Origin: Pholis gunnellus
Taxonomy: Eukaryota; Chordata; Actinopteri; Perciformes; Pholidae
Direction of reading: 5' to 3'
Assembly (NCBI GenBank): GCA_910591455.2
Contig: OU342806.1
Coordinates: 18,753,841 to 18,817,840, forward strand
Length of the DNA stretch: 64,000 bases
How positions within the stretch are numbered: the first letter of the stretch is position 1; each line of letters starts with the position of its first letter. Below are positions 52,788 to 64,000 of the stretch, piece by piece. A program made the position numbers and the translations under genes. A model generated the notes under the pieces. That model had not been told where the DNA came from, ran no database searches, and worked only from the letters and a program-made list of their open reading frames with translations.

Positions 52788-54750
52788 TTTGGCAAAGTCT
52801 AACTGTATTGTATGTAACAAACTCTATTCTTTGTTTGTCCCCAGCTGTAGTCCTCAGGGAGTACCAAGGGACAGAACATGGACTGCCCCGTGGGATTGCA
52901 CAAGGCTTTATGAATACAACATGACGCATGGAAGCACACACAGCACGCACTTCACATAAGCAATTATAAAGGTTCCAGAAAAGTCCATGTAGAGTATCCT
53001 CTGTGCATTGATGAATCAATTCATAGACTCTTCATAATGCACATCTTTAGTATCCAATCAAATGAATTAATAAAGTCCTGTAAGGGAATCTGCTTTTCAA
53101 CTAGAAAATATGATACTTTCTGATAACATATACACTTTTGGGACGGACCTCAGGAAACATTTATGATGAATCGCATCAGGTTTGACCTGACAAGATCAAC
53201 AACAAGGACAAAAATAATATGTCTAATACACGACAGCCTAAGGGCAATATGAATTGTTTTGTTTAAAGCTGAGTACCTGATGTTTGTGAGTATCTGCTGA
53301 TGATGAAATAGTGTCTGTCCAGTTTGATTACCACATTCACTGTTTCATGAACAGTGTTGACACTTGTGCAAAGTCCATTGTAAAAATCGTTGAGTTGAAC
53401 AATCAGTCAATAAAAGAATTAGAGTAAATGGTACTGAGAGAGCAACACTGTTCATATTGCACAATAGTGATTGATACTTAAAAGTACATCAATGCTAGTG
53501 AGGAAATTTCATCATTGAATTTCTCAAAACATGCATCACTTTTATTTTTCCCCCTAAATTTTAGGACATTGTATCGACCAACATTCTGACCACAACCTAG
53601 CTTCAGGTTAACTTTGTCCCCAGACTGGATGTCAGCGTGTTAATGATTAACAGAGAGCAGGTTACATATTTAGCCCAACAAACGTTTTAAAAGTAAATCA
53701 AACTCTGCTGTTTTATTGACAGGTTTCTCTACTGCACTTTTATTTTCTTTGTTGCATTTCAGCAACTTACAACTTATTACTACACCGTAACTGCACTCTA
53801 ACTGTAATTCTGGTATATTCTATTTGTATTCTATTTTATTTATTGTATTTTATTTTATTTAATCTAATTTTCATTGCTTATCGTTTTTGAATGTCATTCT
53901 TAATGCTTTTTTGCCAACGTAAAGCACTCTGAATTGTCACTTCAGCTATAAAACTGACTTGCATGATCAGACTGAAAAAAAGTTTAACGATGTAATGTAG
54001 GAATCAAATCAACCACACCACTATTGTGCTTATACATAAGTCAACCGTTCCAAGTAGCAAGAAGTTTGCGGAATCACTGCCTCCCTCTAAAACTTTGCTC
54101 AAAAGGCATTTTTTTTCTAATTCTGTTTTCCTGGTAATTTTGATGTATACTGTATGTCTGTAATAGAATAATGTACGTATAATAAATGACGTTATTCATA
54201 ATTCATTATTGTAAAATGTTATACAACTGTAATGGGAGTGCACTTCTGTTTGATCTATAAATGCTGTTTTGTCACTCTGGACGTGATTCGAAAGATTCCA
54301 CATCATTATAAGAAGCATTTTACATTTTATTGCTACAGTTGACCAGCATTTTACAAAAAGAGGGATTGGCAAAGTGTGTTGATTTAATGTCATTTATTCA
54401 TATTTCGACAAAGGTTAACTTATTTCTTTTCCTCAGGTGTTCATAATTGCACTTCCATGAAAAACAATGCTGGGTAACTGAAATGTATGAGATAGTCCTT
54501 AAATTCAAACTTCACATAACTGGTGAGTCACACTATTGAGGGAGACAAACCTACAGTTTTAAAACCTGAAGCTGCTGTTGACACAGTGCATGTATTCATA
54601 GGAATTGATTGGGTCTCTTCACATTTCTTTTTATAACTACTTATTCTGCACCAACACAAAGCTTGGCATGACAATTTTAACACCTTAAATTCTCTAGATG
54701 CCCCTCCATAACCCATACATTTAGTAATTAAAGGCAAAGCTTTATGATTT
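52788..54750. other. Spacer between the six-SCR gene and the cfh-like gene
   Basis: No SCR exon or other gene is seen. It carries the repeat shared with 45180-45520 at about 53690-54070. Confidence 0.55.
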
Positions 54751-54758
54751 AAAATCAC

Positions 54759-54764
54759 TTTATT
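54759..54764 (-). other. Polyadenylation signal of the cfh-like gene
   Basis: AATAAA on the minus strand lies about 130 bp past the TGA at 54890-54892. Confidence 0.6.
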
Positions 54765-54889
54765 ACACAGATACTTGATTCAGTCATTCAATGTCCAAAG
54801 ACTAAGTATAATGTATCAAGATGATACATCAGTATGAATAATGCACACATGGCATTATTATTGAGACTTCTTTGGACCACGAACACCAA

Positions 54890-54906
54890 TCACTGCGGGT
54901 TGGAAG
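54890..54906 (-). other. Tiny terminal exon of the cfh-like gene
   Basis: A strong acceptor (TTTTCTCCCACAG) is followed by CTTCCAACCCGCAGTGA, which completes a phase-1 codon and adds PSNPQ before TGA. The poly(A) signal follows within 135 bp. A short unique tail after an SCR recalls human FHL-1, the short CFH splice form. Confidence 0.6.
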
Positions 54907-57900
54907 CTGTGGGAGAAAACGTTTGTGTTCAGCATAACATGTCAACATGCAGTGGGTGTAGAATATATATAAAAAAAATCGGTCTAGTTATTGCAATAAA
55001 ACTCTTTTCTGACTAAAGACTTGCCCTTATCTTGTATGGACCCTGATACCCACGGGACGCCAGACTATTACATTATTTTTTAAAGCCAGGTTGAATATAT
55101 TGGTATTGTATAAAACTGGATGATCAAAGAAATCCAATGGTACCAACCTTGTTACTAGCTTATCAGGAACGGGGCTAAATAACGCTATGAATTTTGGCAA
55201 GGGAAAAATTGGTATGGCCAAATTCTCAGGGGTCCCTTGGCCTCTCATCTCAAGATATCTAAATGAATATGGGTTCTATATCTATCCATATAAATAAACA
55301 AATATATTGTTGTCCAAGTAACATAGTACCAATTATGTTTTGTTTTTATCAATTGTGGTGTCAAACCTAATCGCTATACTGTATAAACACAAAACTGGCA
55401 AACTTAAATCCCATTTTTTGTATATATTCATGCAGCATATATAACATATATTTAAATCTGAAATCGTCTTAAAGCTTCCTGTGTGCGACTTTGTGAAATA
55501 CATTTGTACGTACGTGTGCACGTAATGTTTTTCCCATTGTCCTCCCATTGGCCATCTTTGCATTGAATTGTGTCTGCACCCTCCGATATAGTATACTTAT
55601 CACGGCACTGATATGTTACTTCAGAGCCAGACAAGTATTCCTTCTGATATGAAGCGCCAACAACAGCATTGTCAACTTTACGTGGTGGGCTGCAAAGAAC
55701 GGCAGTTGCTGCAAGACATGAAAACACGTACAGCGTTAGGTTATGCCGTGTAATCTTTTTAGAAACACGCTTAATTACATCTGATAGAATTAGACTGAAG
55801 ATGACTCACGTGCACAGATTGTTTTGGGGGATACTCCATTTGAAAGCCAGTTTCCGTCGCTGCAAGTTAATTGGTTGACCTGTGCGCGGTATCCTTCGTT
55901 ACAAACAATGTTGGCGTTTTGACTTCGTAAACGCGGAGGTGTCACTTTCCCATTAGCAACCGCAGGAACTTCTCCACACATTGTATTCTCTAGAGAGATC
56001 ATGATTACAAACATTTAGGTCTGTATATTGTTGCTAACAAATGTGATTCTAGCAATCACAAAATGACTTAGCCTGCATCAAAGATGTGACATAAAAGAAC
56101 ACATTTAAACTAACATATAAATTGTTCATAAGCCTATTAAAACAAAAATATGCTGCTGTGCATCCATATCAGGTATGAGGAATGGGGCAAGATGCGTTCA
56201 CTGTCAATGTAGTACGTGGGAGAGGGTAGGTTCGGCCTCTCTTACAGAATATACTCATCGTTTATATGCTTAGGAAATCTTTGCTTATACCTTACAAAAT
56301 GTTTTACTTAAAAGTGATGTACAGCTTTAAGGAGATTTTTTGGATTACTTCATGCGGGTTACAACTAGACGTGTAGTACATTAAAGATGATTTACCAATG
56401 CAATGTCCAAGTCCAGACCACTGCCCATCGTTACATTTGGCCTCAGCCCACCAGCCTTTGGTAAAAAGTTTAAACCCTTTATTGCAGGTGTGGTACAGTT
56501 TGTCATTGTCTGCACTAACAGCAAATCCATCTGGTACATCAGCTTTTCGACATTCTAACAGTGGAAAACAAAAAAAGAAGTTATATTCAGATGGCATCAA
56601 CGGTTAAATAGCGATTGTTAGCATGCCTACACGGTTAACTAAGATAGTAACATGCTGGACATTACAGTATACGTGCTATTCATCAACATGCTATTACTGT
56701 CATTTTGAGTATTAGCATGCTGGCATTAGGATCAAAGCACTGCTGTGTCTAAATACAGTACAGCCTCACAGCACCACTTGCAAAGCTTTAGATTCTTGGT
56801 CTGATAAAACAAGAGAGACAACTTTTACAGACTATAGATCAATATCAATAAGTGCGTCAAGAGCAGCACTTATCAGACATGTCTGTGTTGATGGGAGGAA
56901 GGAGAAATTGTTCAACAATAGCCTTCTTTAATTTTATTACGATGGGTAATCAAATTAATAATGCAATTTAGATTTTTTTAGCTGTTAGGAGATATTTACC
57001 ATTTCTATTGCTGTCAAAACATAGAAACTCCAGTCACACATTATCCCTAAAACTACATTTGTTGTACCGTTATGTTCTTACCTGAACAGTTCTTCATCCC
57101 TGTCCAGCCATCTTGCCCACAGGTAACAGTAAAAACTCTTTTAGCGTCGTTCCTGCATGTATATTCGACAGCATCATTGAGCCCGTAATTTTCGTTTTCA
57201 TTGGAGGTAATTTTTGCATGGTCGATGTGAAGTTTTTTACACAGTGCCCCTGAAAAAAGTCAATAAAATTATGAATTACTTACCAAACCTTCCACGTTTT
57301 CGGGATAAATTCAAATATTTTGAAACAGACAATTTCATTTAAGAAGTAAGCAAGGTACTTGGCATGTCAGACCTAGTGGTGCTCCAGAATGAGCACATTA
57401 ATACTGATCATTTAACAAAACTCTCACCATATACACATGTATAACCGTTAACGATGGAAAAAAAAGGAAAGCTATTTTGGCCAGACAAGTTGTAACGATG
57501 GAAATGAGGCATGGAGCTGTAGGTTAATGAGTGCTAACTACTATTCAAAATAGATTATTAATTTTAAATTAAATAAGAAACACATTTGACATTTTGCAAT
57601 TGTGAAAAAAGATAAAATAAGATGCATGCTCAAGAAAATTGGTTAGAAGAACAGGTGGCAGATCTTAGCAAACCACTAAACTCCACATTTCTTTACTTTG
57701 CTGCTATAAAAAAATGTATTCATAGTGATTCAATTCTAATCTGATAAACAATAATGTAATTGTGGTGTAAGCATGAAAAATAAAAATTAATAAAATGATG
57801 GGAAAAAACAACAACAATAGTCCTTTCAACTATATTGTGTATTGTATTTTCTTACTTCTACAATCTGGACGCCCGAACCAACCGCTCTCCTTACAGGTTA

Positions 57901-60900
57901 GAGTAAAACGACCCACATAACCAGGCTTGCAGACATAATGGACCTTCTCGTTGTGCCTGTACATGTTCTTATCCTCTCCATCAATGTCTGAATCCTCGTA
58001 ATTTTGACTGTTGCATGTGATCTCTGTAAAAATAATAATTTAAAAAATGTAGTTATTCTGGACACTGACTTGAAAGTGACATTTGACTTTCATATCACAG
58101 TTGGCACATCAACAAGTAAATAAAAGTGGCCACACCCCCAATGTAAAAGCAGATTGTACTTGTGTTGTGCAAATATAAGACAAGCAAGATGGTCAAGATG
58201 CTTGTAAATATGGCACCTGATTTTGCTTCTTTTTTAATGTGATCACCAGTTATTTCTTTATGTCATGGTGAGGGATGTATAATGGGGTGAACGTGACGTA
58301 GCCTTGTTATTGAGCGTGGAGTACCAGGAAACATTGCATAGATGGATCTTTTTTTTCTTGGTCTACAGAGCAGCGTTGCTTGATTTTCTCTGGAAAAAGG
58401 CTGATAACTGTTGCAATGAGCACCATAGACTGGGACCGAGGCAGATTAACAGCATATTGAAGTAACTGCATAACTTGGAGAAGGGACTTTTGGTTCCTGA
58501 TTTAGTTCCAGAGTTTACTAGCTCTTAGTTCCTACGATTTTTGGTGGAAGACAGCAATTACGGTAAAACTATTTCTTTTAATAAATACATCCTAACTGGA
58601 GCAAAAGCTCCTTCCCCGCTTTCCCATTTAAGGATACAAAATAGGCGACCGTGGCTAAGTGGAGAGCAGGGCCGTTCTTCAATCAGAGGATCCGTGGTTC
58701 GATCCCCAGCTCCAGCTAGTCGCATATCGATGTGTCCTTGAGCAAGACACTTAACCCCAAAATTGCTCTCGTAGCTACGCCTACGGTGTGTGAATGTGAT
58801 AGAATCTGAATTGTAAGTCGCTTTGGATAAAAGCGTCTGCTAAATGACTGTAATGTAATGTAAAATTACCAGTAATGTCATAGTTAAAACTTCACAATAC
58901 CTTCACAAAGTGGATTTGGATTCCATCCATCTCTGGTGCATTTGGCCACGGTAGCACCATCTGTCATCTTGTAGCCCGTCCAACATGAATATGTTACAGT
59001 CTCACCCAGTCTTCGTTCCTGCTGTCCAACTCTCCAGAGATTCACATGCTGCGGTTTACGATTACTGCATCTAACCTCTAGAAGAAGAGAAAGACTTGCG
59101 TGACTTAAGTAATAAAGATAAGATCGATCATCATCATTATCATCACAAATGAATGAACCACACACACAATAATGAACAGCAATCTCATAATCTGTGTCTG
59201 GCACTAAGCCCATGTAGTTTTATACCTTGGCATACTGGGCGGAGAGTCCACTCTCCATCCTCTTTGCATGTAGTCACTGCTGAGGTGTCCCGAGCGTTAG
59301 AAATCCAGGACTTATCTCCACAAGTGACTGTCAGTGTGTCACCAGGTGAAAACACATTTTTGGAAGGAGGATAATACGTGGTTCCCTCCAGTCGGTGCAG
59401 TCTACATGTTATTACTTCATTTGTTGGGAAATTAAGCATATTATCTGTTAGCACCAATTTTCCCTTGTCAGTGTGATATAACCATCAAACTGGATGACTC
59501 AGTTTATACTTACGTTCACATGCAGGTGTGGGGCTCCACTCTGCTCTAATTCCATGTTTGACGCATCTTGAAGGTCTGTCTTCAGTGCGTTTGTAAGCGG
59601 CATTACAACTAAACGGCAGGATCTCCTGTTCTTTGTACTCTGGAATATTTCCAGGCACAAAACCATTTTCAATCGTGGGTACTGGACATGCTATCGCTGT
59701 TGGAAAAAAAAAATATATATCATTTTTTTCATAAAAAGGGGGATGCACAGTAATCACTTATTGACCTTACTCTGGAGTAAAATAATATCTGAAACATTCA
59801 GTTGGGAGGTATTTTTGGTTCTCACATTCTGATATCGCCAGACCAAATCCCAAACTTTTCAAAGGGGAGCTATCAGCGGGTTATCAACATGTGATGTAGC
59901 GCCGAGCGACCAGTGACCATCACAGCGCAGTAGTAACAGCCAATCACAGCACAGAAGGGCGAGACGTGGTGCAAAGTAGGTAGAAAAACGATGATGCCCA
60001 AATGACAGACGACAGCCGGGAGAGTTGAGCTGCTATATTATGAGTTGTTATATTAAACTTTTTGTCAAAACCAGTCGAAAATACGGCAAACATCAGTACA
60101 GTTTAAAGAGTCTGCGATCTTCCTAATTGGCCCGGCACATCCCATGGTGGGTTATGTTTGTATTTGTGTGTTTCTGCCTTCCCCTTTGCCTATACTTTCA
60201 CCCTTTTACTAAAAAGGAAGACCTTCTGCTTCATTTCGGAAAGCCTGCTGTACCTTTGCATTTTGGAATCACTCCATGCCACTCTCCATTTTCATCACAA
60301 TACATTTCTTGTGACCCAGACAGGATTTCAGAGTGGGACTTGCAGCTGAATCGAACTACATTGCCATACGTTGCTTCCTCTGGGTTCCCAATCACCTGGA
60401 CATTGTCGTCCACATGAATCACTGAGCACTGTTGGGCTGGAAGGAAAACAAATAAATCATAAATTGGATGACCAAAAAACGTTCAAATGTTTCGACCTTT
60501 AAGCACGTAAGAAATAAAGTTCTTCAATATTTCCTGACACAGTGACAGTTCCCCTCGTATGTAAGGTACTGAACGAATATGATCCTTTATTTCAGCTTTA
60601 CCTTCACAGACAGGAACCACACCATCCCAGCCGTTAGCCATGCAATTCCGGGAGTTTTTGCGACTGACCATTTGGTAACTGAAACGAGTATTATGTAGAA
60701 CATGGTTGATGGAAATAGCTTATTAATAGTCAAACTGCACCTCTTGTTATGCACAATATAGTGATACAGACTACTATGTGCAAAGCAAAGCACAGAGATA
60801 TAACTAAACATACAAATTAATAGTATACAATTGTGTTTATACATATTTTCATACCCTTTATTGCAGGTGTACATAACTTGTGACCCAAAGACAAAATCGT

Positions 60901-61574
60901 CTCCCTGTACCAGATTAAAATCTGCAAACTGGGCCTCACCGGGATGGCCACATGATCTCGCTTGAAACATAAGAATGAAAGAGAATGTGGGTAAATACAT
61001 TTCCAAGGCTCAAAATACAGTGACGCGACAGGTGGACCTCCATTCAATAATACGCAGTATGATATTTTATCGTTATATCGTATCACATACATTTAATAAT
61101 AAGTATCGTAGCCTATATGCGTTTTTAATGTTTTTAATTATTTATTTCCAAACAATGAAATACTGTAACTCACGTTGACATGGTTTGTCTCTTGATTTCC
61201 ATTGTCCGTTGATGCATAACAGTCTGAAAAAGCCACTGTGGCCAACATTGCAGCCCACTCTCACTTGTGTTCCACCAGGGTAGGTAGCCTCCAGATGAGT
61301 TGTGTCGAAATTTGAATCATACAGGCGGCTATTAAAAAACTGTTCACGTGTACAGTCTATGGGACAGCGAAAAACAGAAATAAATAAAAATAATTTTGCA
61401 TTATTTAGTCCCCCCCCCCACCACCAACAAAACACAAAACATCAAGCCACAAATTAAATCGGATAAAAGGGACCCTACTAATTGTTTGAATTACTTGGTC
61501 TTACCTTGACTTTTCACAAGGGTCAGTGTATACATCCAGAAAAACAGGACACAGCTTCCGGTTATTAAGTGCAT
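54890..61574 (-). CDS. cfh: Complement factor H-like protein, 11 SCRs
   Basis: Minus-strand exons: 61505-61574 (signal peptide), 61174-61356 (SCR1), 60855-60960 plus 60602-60678 (split SCR2), 60254-60436, 59514-59696, 59226-59414, 58901-59077, 57856-58023, 57082-57249, 56396-56554, 55810-55989, 55514-55708, and a 17-nt last exon 54890-54906 coding PSNPQ and TGA. The sum is 2,055 nt, or 684 residues. SCR1 (DCTREQFF, YPGGTQVRVGCNVGH) and SCR2 (SCGHPGEAQF) match factor H SCR1-2 (RPCGHPGDTPFG in human). SCR2 is split by an intron as in mammals. N-terminal factor H SCRs are the factor I cofactor and decay-accelerating part. The protein is shorter than the 20-SCR human form, and the SCR19-20-like pair is absent. 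The SCR5 acceptor (AAG before 59414) is my best choice; 59444 is an in-frame alternative with a 69-bp intron. Confidence 0.85.
58090..60577. repeat. Segmental duplicate of 42735-45147 (source-like copy)
   Basis: This copy has the complete set of flanking exons on both sides, so it is the likely source. It includes SCR3-6 of the cfh-like gene, an intronic repeat near 59830-60110 and the SINE. Confidence 0.9.
58644..58861 (+). repeat. tRNA-derived SINE (copy in cfh-like gene)
   Basis: Near-identical to the SINE at 43241-43462 and at the same position relative to SCR6, so it was present before the duplication. Here it lies 33 bp or more beyond the SCR6 donor. Confidence 0.8.
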
Positions 61575-63949
61575 TTTATCTTCATAACCCTGAACCACCA
61601 AACAGAAGTAGAAACTGGAGACTGAAACACTATCATACACAGAGAGAGCTGTGGATTCCAAAGGCAAAAATAGATTGCGCAATGATTTACATAAGTCTGT
61701 TCCAGCCTCCAAATCCAATCTCAGGCTCAACGGGACAAGAAAAAAGAGGAAGTGACCACATAAAGAACACCTTATATGACACTCTTGATCCCCCAAAAAA
61801 CCCCATGAAAACATGAGGATGTCTTCCTTTTATCATTACATGCATAACTGAGATTTATATTGCAGAATAAGCTCAGTGAATCATTGAAATGATTTAGCAA
61901 AAGAATGATCACACAAATAGTCTTATTTCTTTTATTTTGAAAGGTTGCTCTTGTTAAAAAATATAAAATAAATCGAATGCAATGAGTGCTTCAACGGTTC
62001 AATGCCCCTTAGGCTTTGTTTCATAATTCAGTGACGGAAAAAAAGAGTATTCCGGTAAGGGTTTATTTGGGTTTCTTTCTTCCTTGGTAATCATTTGCAG
62101 CAATCAATAGAGCAAACAAATGTGTTGCATTCAGCAAGTCAGTGCAGACTCTTCTGATCTTGAGTAAATATTAAATAAATAGGCAAAACAGATATTGGGT
62201 AAAACTGGGTCAAAAGTATGATGATTGAAAAAAATAAATACAAACCAGATTTATGTTTGATGTGCATAAATGTCCCAACCATGGCCCACAGGTTATACTT
62301 ATACACTATATACTTATTTGTATTTTGAAGGCCTTGTAGAAAAGGCCGGGGAACCAATTGTGCAGATCCTGATATCAGTTTGGAAACAATGAAAACTAAA
62401 TGTTGCTGTTGAGCAATGCAGGATTTGCCTTCATTTCTCAACATGGCTTCATGTTATTCAAACAACATGTTCTGAACAGGAGTTACGTGTGTGTGTCTTT
62501 GTTACTGAAAACACAAATTATCATCATTTCTCAGAACAGTCGTCACGAATTTGTGATGGGAACATGTTCAATCTGCATTTGGGATTTGTATTTTTGACTT
62601 TTCATTCCCTGTATTGCCGAAGGCTTTCATTAATTTAGTTGCGATACTGTGGGATGATATTTCTCTGTTTGAGAAATGAGAGCTGTGTGCTTCCCGCCTC
62701 CATTGCTGACAAAGCAGAATGAGAGAGAGGGATGTGGAGTAGTAATGTGGGTTCTGGAGGGCCGGTAGTGTAGACAGCAGTTGCAGATATATTTTGTGTT
62801 GACATTTGCTATCTTTATATGTGAAGAATACATCATGACAAAATGTTATAAATTCTCCCAACAACTTTTTTTTTTTACTTCCAGGGTTGGAAAGCCTGCA
62901 ACTTTTAGATTTAGTGGCGCATGGCAGATATATTCTTTCAATATCATTTAAATAGATCGAGAGTGTATTTCGGGTGCCAGTGATTAAAAACTTAAGATTA
63001 AAGAATTTCTTTGTTTGACAGAATTTTTTTTGGACAAAAGGATTATTAAAGGATAAACAAATGATTTACTTTAATGTAATCAATCCTGTAATAGGAAAGG
63101 AACAACTCTGTATATATCATATAAAGTACTGTATGTCCACATGTGTATGCATTTTCATGCCTTTGTCTCTCACTCTGTGCAACGGTGCCACGAAGAATGT
63201 CTCCATGTCTCCATCCCACCATAAATCCCCAGAGACATCAATCAGCAAATAAATCAAAAAGAAAAACTGTTGATATCTACAGTATATTGAATTCATCCTG
63301 AACAGATACAGATTCCTTCACAAAAGGACACAGCTGCTCCTGGAATCACTCAACAGTGACCTCCTGAGGCACTGGATAGGTGTTACATATCAGCATCAAC
63401 GCTGACCCATACATAATTCTTGATTAGATTAAGCAAATGTACCTTGAATGATTCAAGTTGAATCGGGTTTATGAAGTCAACCAGTTGGGCAGAGAGACAG
63501 ACAAGCATATATACAGAGAGGAGGTTAAAACAGATGGTGCTGAATATTCAAATGATATGCAGCTAAAGACAAGCAGAACACTAAAAACTTGAATTAAGAT
63601 GCGTTCAGTTCTTTTGCCAGAAACAGTGGGTGTTTTATTTGAATGCAGTTATAGAAACTATTTAGTAAAGCAAGAAAGACATCAGGATAACACTTTGTTG
63701 AAACCTAGCTGTATCCCAAAACCGTTCTACTTGCATACATTATTTGCCACAATTTACAGTTTTCACATTCATCTACTTAAGTTACCCATCTACACTAAAA
63801 TGATCAAGACATGTAACGTTCGACGTCAACCATAGTGTGACAATCAATACTGTCACAATATCTTACTGAAGCTTTCTCACCATCACCCGCTATCCTACCA
63901 TGGTATCATGCATGCTCACAGACTGGCCTTGTGTAGCATGCCTGTGGCA
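61575..63949. other. Upstream flank of the cfh-like gene, no gene seen
   Basis: The first hundreds of bases should hold the cfh-like promoter, but I can point to no single element. The remainder is AT-rich, with only short open frames and no SCR pattern. Confidence 0.5.
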
Positions 63950-64000
63950 GCTGTAGCTCAGTTGGTAGAGCATGTCATCATTTAACCTCAAGGTTGGCGG
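63950..64000 (+). repeat. tRNA-like SINE head, cut by the window edge
   Basis: GCAGCTGTAGCTCAGTTGGT followed by AGAGCATGTCATC is a tRNA-like A-box region. AACCTCAAGGTTGGCGG continues as in fish tRNA-derived SINEs rather than a real tRNA anticodon arm. It is truncated, so the identity stays open. Confidence 0.55.

Noticed and set aside
63950..64000. A tRNA gene at the window edge
   Set aside because: The A-box matches, but no clear anticodon stem follows and fish SINEs carry this head; the sequence is cut off, so a tRNA cannot be supported.

Overview
This window looks like nuclear DNA from a ray-finned (teleost) fish, probably a percomorph. Genes are split by short GT-AG introns. Intergenic DNA is full of long (CA)n and (CT)n microsatellites and fish-type SINE, Harbinger, hAT and LTR pieces. 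The gene content (depdc1, aspm and a complement factor H cluster) is vertebrate. In mammals ASPM also lies beside the CFH/CFHR/F13B cluster, so this is a piece of conserved synteny. The species call is inference; no search was run.

Layout. (1) 2139-7669, minus strand: complete 12-exon depdc1 (855 codons), with CA-rich flank downstream. (2) 7670-15790: 8.1 kb intergenic spacer holding a decayed PIF/Harbinger transposon (about 9340-12435), a 154-bp (CT)n tract, a solo LTR with TG...CA ends and a 4-bp target duplication (13411-13836), and a tRNA-His(GTG) gene on the minus strand. (3) 15791-37680, plus strand: complete 26-exon aspm (3,520 codons). Its 5,280-bp exon 19 codes for the calmodulin-binding IQ array and contains 4.6 nearly identical copies of a 657-bp, nine-IQ unit. 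(4) 37.7-40.2 kb: spacer with an AT-rich minisatellite. (5) 40.38-61.57 kb, minus strand: three tandem genes made of complement control protein (SCR/CCP/sushi) exons. The first transcribed is a cfh-like gene (54890-61574, 11 SCRs). Next is a six-SCR factor-H-related gene (48540-52787). Last is a mosaic factor-H-related gene (40381-46809) assembled from pieces of the other two. (6) 61.6-64.0 kb: no gene seen, and a tRNA-like SINE head runs off the end.

How the genes fit together. DEPDC1 and ASPM are both mitotic proteins, transcribed divergently. Each has inverted CCAAT boxes followed by a CHR-like TTTGAA/TTCAAA site upstream of its start codon, the layout of G2/M genes. The factor H family genes encode secreted regulators of alternative-pathway C3 activation. 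In this cluster the factor-H N-terminal SCRs sit in the 11-SCR gene. The SCR19-20-like surface-recognition pair occurs only in the two shorter genes. Segmental duplication, deletions and a SINE-adjacent splice-site change have shaped the mosaic gene. All exon models are by eye: splice sites were chosen by GT/AG consensus, phase and family similarity, and each summed CDS is a multiple of three.
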